From the NCBI GenBank assembly GCA_037045455.1, contig JBAOIN010000009.1, positions 1 through 64,000 of the forward strand: a DNA stretch of 64,000 nt. The letters are read 5' to 3'. The notes under the pieces are model-generated. The model did no database searches. It had not been told where the DNA came from and saw only the letters and a list, made by a program, of their open reading frames with translations. This DNA comes from JADKAV01 sp037045455 (lineage in GTDB: Bacteria; Actinomycetota; Actinomycetes; S36-B12; UBA10799). Position numbers and translations under genes: made by a program. This document shows positions 1 through 10,343 of this stretch, one piece after another. How positions within the stretch are numbered: the first letter of the stretch is position 1; each line of letters begins with the position of its first letter.

Positions 1-5
1 TCATC

Positions 6-1220
<1,215 letters not shown>

Positions 1221-1328
1221 CGGCCCTCCTTGAGTGCGGTACGTGACCTCAGCCTAAGCCGGGGTCACGACAGCCCTGAAGGCGGACCTGACAACCGCGT
1301 CAAGTCGGGGTCGCGGCCGCAAAAGCGC

Positions 1329-1379
1329 CCAGTTGTTCAGTTAGCGGCCGATCGGAATCGTCACGTACTGAACAACTGG
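1329..1379. repeat. Family C inverted repeat, copy 1
   Basis: A perfect 13-bp inverted repeat (CCAGTTGTTCAGT at 1329-1341, ACTGAACAACTGG at 1367-1379) with a 25-nt loop. It lies 3' of the lipoprotein gene and upstream of the thiolase gene. A related element is at 44036-44094 and a partial one near 27186. There is no T-tract, so a terminator role is possible but not shown. Confidence 0.8.
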
Positions 1380-1394
1380 TCACTTAGGCCGGCA

Positions 1395-1754
1395 TTACTG
1401 ACCGAGCGTCTCCTGCAGCGTGCTGGTGCACTCCTGCACACGCGTGGCTTGTGAAGGATCGTCCAGCAGTTCCTGCGTGAGCTGAGCAGCCGTGTCCTGC
1501 AGTTCCTGCGCCTTCTGCTGCAACTCCGTAGCGGTGTCGGCGTTCGGCGTGGCCTGCAATTCCTTGATCTTCTGGGCGTACTCGTCGACCTGCTGGCAGT
1601 ACTTCTCGACGGCGCTGCCAGCCGCGGGGCTGGCGGCTGCGGTTTGGACGGGGCTGGCGGCCGGTGTGCTGCTAGTGGTGGAATCGCCGCCGCCGCATGC
1701 CGCGAGGCCAAGGGCGAGAGGTGCGGCGAGGGCAATACCGATGAGCTTGTTCAC
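1395..1754 (-). CDS. Small secreted lipoprotein of unknown function
   Basis: About 119 residues from GTG 1754, chosen because it begins a signal peptide (MNKLIGIALAAPLALGLAAC) and has GGAGG just upstream. The lipobox LAAC predicts lipidation and export. A Ser/Thr/Pro/Ala-rich linker follows, then a charged, Gln-rich stretch that looks helical (KYCQQVDEYAQKIKELQ, LQQKAQELQDTAAQLTQELL), perhaps a coiled coil. A longer reading frame to 1811 would place residues ahead of the signal peptide and is unlikely. I recognise no family. Confidence 0.8.
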   Translation of the reverse strand: MNKLIGIALAAPLALGLAACGGGDSTTSSTPAASPVQTAAASPAAGSAVEKYCQQVDEYAQKIKELQATPNADTATELQQKAQELQDTAAQLTQELLDDPSQATRVQECTSTLQETLGQ

Positions 1755-1891
1755 AAGATCCTCCGGAGGGGTGTGCGGGGACTCTACCGAGAGTGGGGGT
1801 CGGCACACCACCGTTCTTGCAACGTCGGCAGCCGGTTTCGGTGAATACCTTGGGCGCTGCGCCCCAGTTACCCGCCGAAATGCTGCTCGAC

Positions 1892-2551
1892 TCAGGTGCG
1901 GGGCGCCCGCTCGTCAGTCCACTGCCGGCCATCCCACCAGCGCCACTGCGAGGGATCCTCGGGGTCGGGGTACCAGGAACCCGGCTGGGCCTGCGGGTAC
2001 TGCTGGGCCTGCGGGTACTGGGCGTTGAGCGGCACCACCCCGGGGCCGGCCGCAGGTTGTCGAGATCCCACGACCAAGGCGACTACCAGCCACACCGCCC
2101 CGGCCAAGGCGAGCAGACCGCCGAGCGAGGCGACCCCGATCCACAGGAACGCACTGCCGATGGTTTCGCCCAGGGCAGGCCCGAGCACCAGTTGCTGCCC
2201 GTCGCCGGCCACGTCGATCGTGTAGGTACCGTCCTGGGGCGCCGTGAACCCGGCGATCCCCACGTACGTGACGTCCCCCAGTGTGAGCGTGCTGGAGATG
2301 GTCGAGTTGACAGCCACCGCGCCGCTTGGTCCGGTGACCGTCACATCCTCGGCGCCAAGCGTGCGAGTGGCGCTCTGCTCGTACACCACGTAGGCACCGG
2401 CCGTGAGGTCCTGCGTGCTGGCCTGGGGCGCGACCCACGGCTGCCCGACCGACTGCAGAGAACCAACGAAGCCGCCCACCCCTTGTGCCACCGCCACCCC
2501 CAGAGTGACGAGGCCGAGCACCAGCAACAGGAGGGGAAGGATCTTGCGCAT
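1892..2551 (-). CDS. Membrane protein with C-terminal DUF2510 domain
   Basis: 219 residues from ATG 2551, chosen because it begins directly with a hydrophobic segment (MRKILPLLLLVLGLVTLGVA). An extracytoplasmic domain of about 110 residues follows, then a second membrane segment (LGGLLALAGAVWLVVALVVG), a PQAQQYPQAQ linker and a Trp-rich DUF2510 module (WYPDPEDPSQWRWWDGRQWT). DUF2510 is common in actinobacterial membrane proteins and has no assigned biochemical role. The topology predicts a sensor-like external domain with a cytoplasmic tail. That is inference. Confidence 0.82.
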   Translation of the reverse strand: MRKILPLLLLVLGLVTLGVAVAQGVGGFVGSLQSVGQPWVAPQASTQDLTAGAYVVYEQSATRTLGAEDVTVTGPSGAVAVNSTISSTLTLGDVTYVGIAGFTAPQDGTYTIDVAGDGQQLVLGPALGETIGSAFLWIGVASLGGLLALAGAVWLVVALVVGSRQPAAGPGVVPLNAQYPQAQQYPQAQPGSWYPDPEDPSQWRWWDGRQWTDERAPRT

Positions 2552-2624
2552 TGCTCCACACTGCCACTTCGTGCGTCCAATGGACTGGTTGAACATCAAT
2601 GACCGCGCCCGGGCGCGGATGGCC

Positions 2625-2716
2625 GATCCGTGAGCATTCCGGGTATGCGTTAGCCCTATGGACGGGCTTTTGCCACCCTGAATGCTCACGGATGCCCGGA
2701 TTGCTCACCGATTGCG
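2625..2716. repeat. Family A double-tier palindromic repeat, copy 1
   Basis: The left half holds CCGTGAGCATTCCGGG then TGCGTTAGC. The right half holds GAATGCTCACGGATGCCC then GCTCACCGATTGCG. The halves pair to a long imperfect hairpin. It sits between two divergent genes, so this copy cannot be an ordinary terminator. Confidence 0.85.
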
Positions 2717-2819
2717 CTTTCACGGACCACCAGACGCCCTGCGGGATCCCGCAGGGCCGACCGCAGCCCTGATCCGTTTGCGCGGCGGGCGAGAACCACG
2801 GCGGCGTAATCTCGGCGAC

Positions 2820-4211
2820 GTGAGCGACTTCGACGACTTCCTCGACGGGCTGTACCCGTACCGCAAAGAGACCACCAGTTACCGCAGCATCCCCGACGAG
2901 CCGCGGGACCGGGCGGAGGTGCTCGCCGAGATCACCGCCATGGCCCATCGCGAGGATGCCACCGGCGATGAAGGCAAGGTGTCGGGCAGCTTGTACTCCG
3001 GCGACCACGACCATTACGCGTACCTCGGCGACGTGTTCAGCCAGTTCTCGCACGCCAACGTGCTGCAGCGCGACATGTACCCGTCGGCGACCAAGTTCGA
3101 GGGCGAGATCATCGCGATGGTTCTCGACCTGCTGCACGGCGACGGCAATGCCTGCGGGGTGCTGACCAGCGGCGGGTCGGAGAGCCTGATCACGGCGCTC
3201 TACTCCTATCGGGAGGCAGCGCGCGAGCGTGGCGTGACCAAGCCCAACGTGGTCATGCCGATCACCGCCCACGTGGCGCTGGACAAGGGCGCCTACTGGA
3301 TGGACATCGAAGTCCGGCACGCGCCGCTGACCGACGCCTACACCGCCGACGTCGCAGCGATGGCCGACTTGATCGACGACCAGACCATCGCACTGGTCGG
3401 TTCGGCCGGAGACTACGGGCACGGCCTGATCGACCCGATCGCCGACATCGCCGCACTCGCGCAGGAACGCGGCGTTGGTATGCATGTCGACGGCTGCCTG
3501 GGCGGATTGCTCTGGCCCTGGGCCGAGCAACTCGGGTACGACATCCCGCCGTGGGACTTCCGGGTGCCGGGCGTCACCACCATCTCGGCCGACACCCACA
3601 AGTACGGTTACGCGCTCAAGGGCACGTCGACTCTGCTCTATAGGGACAAAGACCTGCGTCGCCACCAGTACTTCACCTATCCGGACTGGCCGGGCGGTTT
3701 GTACCTGTCCCCTGGGCTGGCCGGCTCCCGCTCCGGCGGGCTGATCGCGGCGACCTGGGCCGCCATGGTCACCACCGGACGCAGCGGTTACCTTGCCGCG
3801 GCCAAGGGAATCCTGGAGACCGCAGCCACCATGCGCGCTGGCGTGGAGGCGATCGACGGCCTGCAGGTGATCGGTGATCCCAAGTTCCTGATCGCGTTCA
3901 TGTCCGATCGCGACGACCTCGACATCTACCTGGTCAACGACGCGCTCAAGGAGCGCGGCTGGCGGATGAACGCGCTGCAACTGCCCGCGGCGCTGCATTT
4001 CTGCGTGACCCGACCCAACACCAAGCCCGGTCTCGTCGAGGCGTTCCTGTCCGACTTGCGCGAGTCCGTGGACTACGCGAAGGCCAACGTCGGAACCCCG
4101 GCCGCCAGCGGCGCGATGTACGGCTTCGGGCACACCCCGCAGGGCAACCAGACGCTGAACACGTTGATGTCCGGCGTCCTGGACGCCATGCACGAGGTCG
4201 CCCCTTCATGA
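2820..4211 (+). CDS. PLP-dependent lyase/decarboxylase, sphingosine-1-phosphate lyase-like
   Basis: 463 residues from GTG 2820. The longer frame upstream runs through a repeat element and is not credible. The fold-type I PLP motif TISADTHKYGYALKG puts the Schiff-base lysine at about residue 261. The GYALKG context and the following LLYRDKDLRRHQYF resemble sphingosine-1-phosphate lyases more than glutamate decarboxylases. MHVDGCLGG is the usual Asp/cofactor strand. S1P lyases cleave phosphorylated amino alcohols by retro-aldol chemistry. The gene overlaps the downstream FGGY kinase by 4 bp (ATGA), so the pair is translationally coupled. The actual substrate is unknown, and a group II amino-acid decarboxylase cannot be excluded. 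Confidence 0.85.
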   Translation: MSDFDDFLDGLYPYRKETTSYRSIPDEPRDRAEVLAEITAMAHREDATGDEGKVSGSLYSGDHDHYAYLGDVFSQFSHANVLQRDMYPSATKFEGEIIAMVLDLLHGDGNACGVLTSGGSESLITALYSYREAARERGVTKPNVVMPITAHVALDKGAYWMDIEVRHAPLTDAYTADVAAMADLIDDQTIALVGSAGDYGHGLIDPIADIAALAQERGVGMHVDGCLGGLLWPWAEQLGYDIPPWDFRVPGVTTISADTHKYGYALKGTSTLLYRDKDLRRHQYFTYPDWPGGLYLSPGLAGSRSGGLIAATWAAMVTTGRSGYLAAAKGILETAATMRAGVEAIDGLQVIGDPKFLIAFMSDRDDLDIYLVNDALKERGWRMNALQLPAALHFCVTRPNTKPGLVEAFLSDLRESVDYAKANVGTPAASGAMYGFGHTPQGNQTLNTLMSGVLDAMHEVAPS

Positions 4212-5800
4212 CCTGGATCCTTGCGATCGACCTGGGCAACGGGGGGCCTAAGGTCGCAGCTGTGTCCCCGCAAGGAGACATCCTGGCGACCGCTTTCCAC
4301 CCGGTCTCGGTGAACATCGGCCGCGACGGCAGTGCGACCCAGGACGCGCTGGAGTGGGAAGCCGCCCTGCGGGCCGCGATCGCCCAGGTCACTGGCGATG
4401 TGGACCCTGACGAACTCGCGGCGATCGGCATCACCGGCCAATGGGGTTCCACCGTTCCGGTCGGCGCTGACGGCGACCCGGTCGGACCGGTGCTGCTGTG
4501 GAGTGACACCCGTTCCCGCAACAACGTGTCCCGCATCATCGGCGGGCCGGTGTCGGTGGCTGGTTACGCACCGCAGAAGGTGCTGCCATGGTTGCGGATC
4601 ACGGGAGGAGCGCCCAACCCGGCCGGGGCCGACCCCACGGGGCATGCGTTGCTGCTGCAGAACGAGCTGTCCGATGTGGGCGAGCGCTGCGACGTGCTGC
4701 TGGAACCTGTTGACTACCTGGCCTTCCTGCTGACTGGCCGCGCTGCCGGCACGCCAGCCTCGATGACGGCGAGCTGGCTGACCGACAATCACATCGGGGC
4801 GCCCCTCGGCTATGTGGATCAACTGATCAAGCGATCCAACCGCAAGCGCGAACTGCTGCCCGAGCTGCTTCCCACCGGCTCGATCCAGGGCCCGCTGCTG
4901 CCGGAACCTGCCGAGCGGCTGGGGTTGAAACCCGGCGTTCCCGTGGCGTGCGGGATACCCGACATCCACGCGGCGATCATCGGCAGTGGCGCGGTCGGCG
5001 CTTACGAGACGCACCTGGCCGTGAGCACGACCGCGTGGCTGAGCGCCCGGGTCCCGTTCAAGCGCACCGACATCCTGCACTCGGTAGCCACCTTGCCGGG
5101 ACTCGATCCGCAGATGAACATCGTGGGCAACAACATCGAGACTGGCGGCGCGGCTCTGTCATGGTTGCGCGAGCAGATCATCGCACCGGCTGATGGTCTA
5201 GCCGGCGGCGGCAGCGGCATCGGGGCGGACGGCGCTGCGCCGGTCTTCGAACAGCCCACCTACCCGGCTTTGACCGAGTTGGCGGCCGGCGCCCCGGCCG
5301 GCTGTGAGGGTCTGATCTTCACGCCGTGGCTCGCGGGCGAACGCTCCCCCATTGAGGACAAACACCTACGGGCGGCGTTTCTGAACCTGAGCTTCCGCAG
5401 TGACCGCGCCATGATGGTGCGCGCCGTGCTGGAGGGTGTGGCGCTGAACATCCGCTGGCTGTTCATGTACTACGAGAAGTTCCTCAAGCGCACCGTGCCC
5501 AGCTTGCGGATCATGGGCGGCGGCGCGCAGTCGGACTTGTGGTGCGCGATCATCGCCTCCACGCTCAACCGCCGCATCGAGCAGGTCGACGATCCGCTGA
5601 ACGCCCAGTTGCGCGGAGTGGCGTTGTGGACCCGGGTGTGCCGCGGCGAGTTGACCCTGGAGCAGGCTGCTGCCTTGGTCCCGGTCGCGCGCACGTTCGA
5701 GCCGGATCCCAGCGAGCGGCAGGTGTACGACGACCACTTCCGCGAGTACCGGAAGTTGTACGGGTCGCTGAAGGGGTTCTATCACCGCATGAACGGCTGA
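4208..5800 (+). CDS. FGGY-family carbohydrate kinase, xylulokinase-like
   Basis: 530 residues, the FGGY-family size. The N-terminal ATPase strand ILAIDLGNGGPKVAAVS, ITGQWGSTVPV and LLWSDTRSRNN match the first domain of xylulokinase/glycerol kinase proteins. GNNIETGGAALSWL and MGGGAQSDLWCAIIASTL mark the second domain, the latter the adenosine-binding strand. Such kinases phosphorylate a sugar or polyol with ATP. The ATG overlaps the stop codon of the PLP lyase upstream. This suggests the kinase makes a phosphorylated intermediate related to the lyase reaction, but that is inference. Confidence 0.87.
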   Translation: MTWILAIDLGNGGPKVAAVSPQGDILATAFHPVSVNIGRDGSATQDALEWEAALRAAIAQVTGDVDPDELAAIGITGQWGSTVPVGADGDPVGPVLLWSDTRSRNNVSRIIGGPVSVAGYAPQKVLPWLRITGGAPNPAGADPTGHALLLQNELSDVGERCDVLLEPVDYLAFLLTGRAAGTPASMTASWLTDNHIGAPLGYVDQLIKRSNRKRELLPELLPTGSIQGPLLPEPAERLGLKPGVPVACGIPDIHAAIIGSGAVGAYETHLAVSTTAWLSARVPFKRTDILHSVATLPGLDPQMNIVGNNIETGGAALSWLREQIIAPADGLAGGGSGIGADGAAPVFEQPTYPALTELAAGAPAGCEGLIFTPWLAGERSPIEDKHLRAAFLNLSFRSDRAMMVRAVLEGVALNIRWLFMYYEKFLKRTVPSLRIMGGGAQSDLWCAIIASTLNRRIEQVDDPLNAQLRGVALWTRVCRGELTLEQAAALVPVARTFEPDPSERQVYDDHFREYRKLYGSLKGFYHRMNG

Positions 5801-5811
5801 ACCGGGATCGC

Positions 5812-5905
5812 CGATCGGTGAGCATTCCGGGCATCCGTTAGCGTCGCGGGCAGGCTTTCGGCGCCCAGTAGTGCTCACCGATGCCCAGAGTGCTAACGGA
5901 TTGCG
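5812..5905. repeat. Family A double-tier palindromic repeat, copy 2
   Basis: ATCGGTGAGCATTCCGGGCA then CCGTTAGC on the left. GTGCTCACCGATGCCCAGAG then GCTAACGGATTGCG on the right. It lies between the convergent ends of the FGGY kinase gene and the DUF309 gene. Confidence 0.87.
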
Positions 5906-5957
5906 ACTTCAGGACATGCACTTGTCACGGTCGCACACATCAGGGGTTGGGATCTGT

Positions 5958-6363
5958 TCACGGATCGCGCGTCAGGGCCAGCAGTCGGTCGCGCAAGGCC
6001 CACGCCACCTCTGGCAGCTCACCGTCGGCCAGGTTCGCCCGGCCGCGAGCCGCCAGCCGCGCCGCACCCAGCGGCGTTACCGCGCCGGGCGTGCGTGACC
6101 GACACCGCCAACTGCGCCATGCCCTTCCACGCCGCGCGTTGCTCCGGCGGCGCGGCCTTCCACGCCGCCTCCAGCGCCTCGTGCGCCTGGAACGGGCGAT
6201 CCTCATCCAACAACTGCTGCGTCAATGCCACCACGGCCGCGGGCGACGGATCGATGTCCTCCGGCAACGGCGAAACCCCGATTTCACCATGGGCCAACGG
6301 CCTGCCGAGCGCATCCCGCGGACGGGCGTTGCGCGCTCGGCCCTCGGCGTCCCGGTCACGCAT
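5958..6363 (-). CDS. DUF309 family protein (frameshifted)
   Basis: The reading frame from ATG 6363 carries the DUF309 core FQAHEALEAAWKAAPPEQRA and WKGMAQLAVSVTHARRGNA, then goes out of frame. The family C-terminus (GAARLAARGRANLADGELPE, ending LLALTRDP) continues in another frame to a stop at 5958. Removing one base from the GGG (minus strand) at 6067-6069 restores a protein of about 134 residues. The start overlaps the end of the upstream membrane protein gene by 8 bp, so the two are probably co-transcribed. DUF309 has no known activity. The shift is probably a sequence error, but real inactivation is possible. Confidence 0.75.
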
Positions 6364-7513
6364 CCTTGGCCGCCAAATACACCCGCCGCACGTCCACGGC
6401 TTGCTGCAAGGAGGCACCGATATCGTCGCTGAACGACGCGCTGTACACCGGGTCACTGGCCGCGTAGATCGTCGTGTAGAACGCCGCGAAGGCGCCGAGG
6501 AACGTCGCGACCCGGATCAGCGCCCGGGACAGTACGTGGACATCTCCCACGGTCCAGAACACATCGGTGGACCCCAGGCTGCCCATCCAGGCGTTCTGCA
6601 CTGGTTCGGTGATCGCGATTACCCCGAACACGATGAAGAACAGCCAGATCAGGAAGCCGATGAGCGCGGACTGGATGAACTTCGTGAACAGGGCGGCGAC
6701 CAGCATGTTCCGGCGCTGCGCGCGACCCAAGTCCGGACCGGGAGCAGTCGACAAGTGCTCCGCGACGGTTGCCAGCGGCGTGCCACCACAGGACTGCCGC
6801 ACGTGCTCGATCGGAGCATCTTGGGCAAGCGTGCCGATCTGGTCGTTCGTCCGCTCGATTGTCACCAGCACCCCGAGCACCAGCAGCAACCCGGCGCTGG
6901 CCCACAGCACCGGACCGTCGAGGCTGCCGGCAACCTGCCACATCTCAGTGTTGATGAACAGCACGATCATCACGATGAGCAGCAGCGGGAGGGCCTTGGT
7001 CGCCACCGCATATAGGTCCCCCGCGCTACGCACTGTCTGCCGGATGCCCCAACCGATCATGGCCAGTACCGCGTAGCGGGTGAACACGTAGATGATCCCC
7101 AGCAGCACGACTTGCCCGAACAAGGAGCCCGCGACCGTGGCCCATGAGATTTGTGTGCCATTGAGATTCTTCCCGAACTGCACGAGCTCGGAGAGCACCC
7201 CGCACAGCATGAACCCCACGAACACCGGCCAACCGACCCGATCAGCCGGAGCGAACCAGTACCCGCGCCGCCGCTTGGACCACAGGCCCATGCCCAGCAG
7301 AACCAGGCCCACCACGACCAGCGCCACGACGGGAAGCTGGCGGCTGCTGTTGCTGACCGCGGATGTCACGGCCCCCAGCAACTGAAAGGCCATCACCGCG
7401 ACCATCGCCGGCAGCGCCCTGGTCCAGATGTGCTCGCGCGAGTTGTAGCCCGCGACGAAGTGCGGCAGGCCGTTGCGCGAGAACCAGGTCTCGGCGCGGC
7501 GTATGGGATCCAC
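6356..7513 (-). CDS. Polytopic membrane protein of unknown function
   Basis: About 385 residues with roughly eight hydrophobic segments (for example MVAVMAFQLLGAVTSAV, LPVVALVVVGLVLLGMGLW, FIQSALIGFLIWLFFIVFGV) and an extracytoplasmic or loop region around residues 230-270. GTG 7513 is preferred because TAACCT lies 8 nt upstream, as for a leaderless mRNA. GTG 7540 is the alternative. Starts further upstream run into the divergent gene. I recognise no family. It shares a transcription unit with DUF309 and is divergent from the DUF3054 gene. Confidence 0.7.
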   Translation of the reverse strand: MDPIRRAETWFSRNGLPHFVAGYNSREHIWTRALPAMVAVMAFQLLGAVTSAVSNSSRQLPVVALVVVGLVLLGMGLWSKRRRGYWFAPADRVGWPVFVGFMLCGVLSELVQFGKNLNGTQISWATVAGSLFGQVVLLGIIYVFTRYAVLAMIGWGIRQTVRSAGDLYAVATKALPLLLIVMIVLFINTEMWQVAGSLDGPVLWASAGLLLVLGVLVTIERTNDQIGTLAQDAPIEHVRQSCGGTPLATVAEHLSTAPGPDLGRAQRRNMLVAALFTKFIQSALIGFLIWLFFIVFGVIAITEPVQNAWMGSLGSTDVFWTVGDVHVLSRALIRVATFLGAFAAFYTTIYAASDPVYSASFSDDIGASLQQAVDVRRVYLAAKDA

Positions 7514-7541
7514 GAGACGCGAGGTTACCTGCCCGGCCACA

Positions 7542-7547
7542 TACAGT
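7542..7547 (+). promoter_or_regulatory. -10 element (TACAGT) of a leaderless transcript
   Basis: TACAGT ends 7 nt before GTG 7555 and no ribosome-binding site is present. This decides the start of the DUF3054 gene. Confidence 0.6.
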
Positions 7548-7554
7548 GGCAATC

Positions 7555-7902
7555 GTGAAACCGTGGATCGCCGCAGTGCTCGACCTCGTGTGCGTGGCGG
7601 CCTTCGTTGCGCTCGGTATCCGCAGCCATAACGAGACAGACGCATTCCTACAGGTGGCCGCGCCGTTCGTGGCCGCGCTGGCCGTGGCCTGGGTGGTAGC
7701 CGCACCGCTGCGGGCGCCGGAATCGCTCAGGGCCGGCGTCGTGATCTGGCTGGTGACCCTCGTCGGAGGGATGCTGCTGCGGCGGGTGATGGGCGACGGC
7801 ACCGCAGCCACGTTCATCATGGTCGCCGCCACGTTCTTAGCTGTGACGATGCTCGGCTGGCGCGGCGTGCGGGAGTTGCTCAGTCGCCGGGCCGAAGCCT
7901 GA
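7555..7902 (+). CDS. DUF3054 family membrane protein
   Basis: 115 residues with four predicted membrane helices (WIAAVLDLVCVAAFVALGI, FVAALAVAWVVAAPL, AGVVIWLVTLVGGMLL, TFIMVAATFLAVTMLGW). The RSHNET segment after helix 1 and the GTAATF segment before helix 4 are typical of DUF3054. The start follows the -10 element at 7542-7547. GTG 7546 is the only near alternative. Function is unknown. The 3' end overlaps the end of thiQ, which runs on the other strand. Confidence 0.82.
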   Translation: MKPWIAAVLDLVCVAAFVALGIRSHNETDAFLQVAAPFVAALAVAWVVAAPLRAPESLRAGVVIWLVTLVGGMLLRRVMGDGTAATFIMVAATFLAVTMLGWRGVRELLSRRAEA

Positions 7903-8746
7903 CCACCTCGCCCGGTTCCAGCGCGGTTGCCGACACGAACCGTACGACCCGATCGGCCAGAGTGCCGGTTACTAGGTACCGCCCCGCCTGGTAGGTACGC
8001 CCGGTGACTGTCACCTCCCAGGGACCGTCACCGACGATCAGGTTCTCGGGCGCATAAGCCCGACCGTCGATGACGCTCAGACCCACGAGGCCAGCCACGT
8101 ACTCGTCGGCCGGTTCGCGCCAGAGTGTGTCAGGCGTCGCGACCTGAACCAACCTGCCGTCGCGCAGAATGGCCACCCGGTCGGCGAGCGTGAAGGCCTC
8201 GTTACGGTCATGCGTCACCGCCAACACCGTCACCCCGGCCGCGCGCAGCACGCGTTGCACGTCCAGCGTCAACTGCGCTTTGAGGACGACGTCCAGGGCG
8301 CCGAACGGTTCGTCGAGCAACAACACCCGCGGATTCGGTGCCAGCGCCCGGGCCAGCGCCACCCGCTGCGCCTGGCCACCGCTCAGTGTCTCGATCCGGC
8401 GCCTCTCGAAGCCGGGCAGGCCGACTAGATCGAGCATCTCCGGTACGCGTTGGCCAGCGGAACCGAACCCTACGTTGCCCGCCACATGCAGATGCGGGAA
8501 GAGTAGATCGTCTTGGAACATCAGCCCGACGCCACGCCGGTGCGCGGGGATGCCGTCCACCGACTTCTCGTCGATCACCACACTGCCCGTATACGGCACC
8601 AAGCCGGCAACTGCCCGCAGCAACGTCGACTTGCCGCCGCCGCTCGGCCCCAGGATGCAGACGGTCTCACCCTCAGCGACCTCGAGGTCGATGCCGTGCA
8701 GGACCGGCTCGTCGTATGCGACCTGCAGGTCCGCAATCGTCAGCAT
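7880..8746 (-). CDS. thiQ: Thiamine ABC transporter, ATP-binding protein
   Basis: 288 residues. Walker A GPSGGGKST (about 34-42), Q-loop MFQDDLLFPHL, signature LSGGQAQRV, Walker B VLLLDEPFGAL and the switch His in VTHDRNEA. The C-terminal 70 residues form a small extra domain like those of iron/thiamine/molybdate importers. It should power uptake through ThiP of thiamine delivered by ThiB. The ATG overlaps the thiP stop by one base. The TPP riboswitch ahead of the operon supports the thiamine assignment over iron. Confidence 0.9.
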   Translation of the reverse strand: MLTIADLQVAYDEPVLHGIDLEVAEGETVCILGPSGGGKSTLLRAVAGLVPYTGSVVIDEKSVDGIPAHRRGVGLMFQDDLLFPHLHVAGNVGFGSAGQRVPEMLDLVGLPGFERRRIETLSGGQAQRVALARALAPNPRVLLLDEPFGALDVVLKAQLTLDVQRVLRAAGVTVLAVTHDRNEAFTLADRVAILRDGRLVQVATPDTLWREPADEYVAGLVGLSVIDGRAYAPENLIVGDGPWEVTVTGRTYQAGRYLVTGTLADRVVRFVSATALEPGEVVRLRPGD

Positions 8747-10343
8747 CAGAACGCCACCCCCCGGCCCACGCGCACGCGATCGATCAGCAACACCGTCACC
8801 ACTGTGATCCCCATGAGTACTGCCCCGGCGGCGTAGGCCGCGGCCACGGTGGTCGCGCCCGGTCGTGCGAGCAACCGCGCGATGGCGACGGGCAGCGTGG
8901 GATCAGCGGGGCTGGCCAGGAACACTGTGGCCCCGAACTCGCCGACCGTCACCGCGAACGCGAAGCCCACTGTCACCGCCACCGCCGGCAGCAGCAACGG
9001 CAGCGCCACCGAGAAGAGAGCCTGCAGAGGCGTCTTGCGCAGAGTCGCCGCCACGTCCAGGTAGCGCCGGTCGAAGCCGCTGAACGCCGGCGTCAGGACC
9101 CGCACCACGAACGGCAGCGCCACCAGTGCCTGCGCCAACACGATCAGCAGTCCGGTGTTGCGCAGGTCCAGTGGCGGCCGCCCGAACGCGAGCAACATCC
9201 CCAAGCCCACCGTGACGGCCGACGTCCCCAGCGGCAGCAACAGCATGGCATCCAGCGATCGCAACCACCCCGTACGACGGCTCATCGTCAAGCCCAGACT
9301 GGCCATCACGCCCAGCACCACGGCGATGAGAGTGGCCGCGGCGGCCGTGCGCAGACTCGCCAACAGCGCTCGCCACGGTTCGACCGCATTGGTGCTGTCA
9401 CCAGGAGAGAACAGCGTCTGCCACCCGGCCAGCGTCCAGCCGTCGATCCAGACCGAACGGAACAGCACGACGAGCAGCGGCGCCAGTACGAGCACAGCCG
9501 TCAGCAGGGCAACGACTGCCACCGCCACCCGTTCGCCACGCTGCGGGCCGGCGCGCCGGATCCACCGCAGGCGGTGTCCGCTCGGCCCGGGTGTTCCCGA
9601 CCACGACCAGCATCGCCACAACCGCCAGCAGCTGCAGCAGCGACAGCGCGGCCGCGGCGGGCAGATCGAGCAGATACGTGGTGCGCCGGTAGATCTCCAC
9701 CTCGACCGTGCGCAACTGCCCAGCGCCCAGCACTTGCACGACGCCGAACGACGTGAAGCAGAACAGAAACACGATGGTTGCAGCGGCTTTGAGCGACGGC
9801 AGGATCAGCGGCCAGGTGACCCGGCGGAACACCTGCCACGGCGAGCAGCCAAGGACCCGCGCGGCGTCCTCCAACCGCGGATCCAACCCGGCCAGCGCAG
9901 CGCCGACGACGCGTACGACGACGGCGAGGTTGAGGAACATGTGAGCAGCCACCAAGCCGGTGAGGCTGCCGGACAGATCCACACCGAGCAAACCGTTCGG
10001 GCCGATAAGCGCCAGGAACGCGGCAGCCACCACGACGGTGGGCATCACGAACGGCACCAGCACAAGAGCGCGCAAAGCCGCACGGCCGGGGAAGCGGAAG
10101 CGGGCGATGACCACGGCGGCCGGCAACGCGACCACGACGGTTGCCAGTGTGCTCAGCGCCGCCTGCAGGATCGTGAAGCCCACAATCTGCCAGGTGCGGC
10201 CAGCGGTGAACGTCGCGAGCATGTCCCCGCGCATGCCAGTCACGCAGCACGGCCGCGACCGGTACCGCGAACAGGACCGCCACGAAGGCCGCCGGCACGG
10301 CCAGCAGCGTCGCGCGGGCTACTGACCCATGATCTGAGACCAC
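8746..10343 (-). CDS. thiP: Thiamine ABC transporter permease (two frameshifts)
   Basis: The family is a single protein of about 530 residues with two fused permease halves, and this span (1598 bp) fits exactly if two indels are corrected. Segment 1 runs from the start through a first helix (LLAVPAAFVAVLFAVPVAAV). One extra base in the CCCC at 10225-10228 then shifts frame into ATFTAGRTWQIVGFTILQAA. The second shift, near 9575-9595, leads into VAVAVVALLTAVLVLAPLLV. Both halves carry the EAA-type loops (LEDAARVLGCSPWQVFRRV and LDVAATLRKTPLQALFSV). The start is uncertain (GTG 10343 or ATG 10355, both overlapping thiB). Confidence 0.82.

Noticed and set aside
2605..2618. GCGCCCGGGCGC palindrome as an operator
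   Set aside because: Short GC palindromes are expected by chance in this composition and no promoter element adjoins it.
1914..4193. A 759-residue minus-strand open frame
   Set aside because: It runs antisense to the PLP-lyase gene and through a family A repeat. The composition is His/Arg/Gly-rich with no motif, as expected of a shadow frame in GC-rich DNA.
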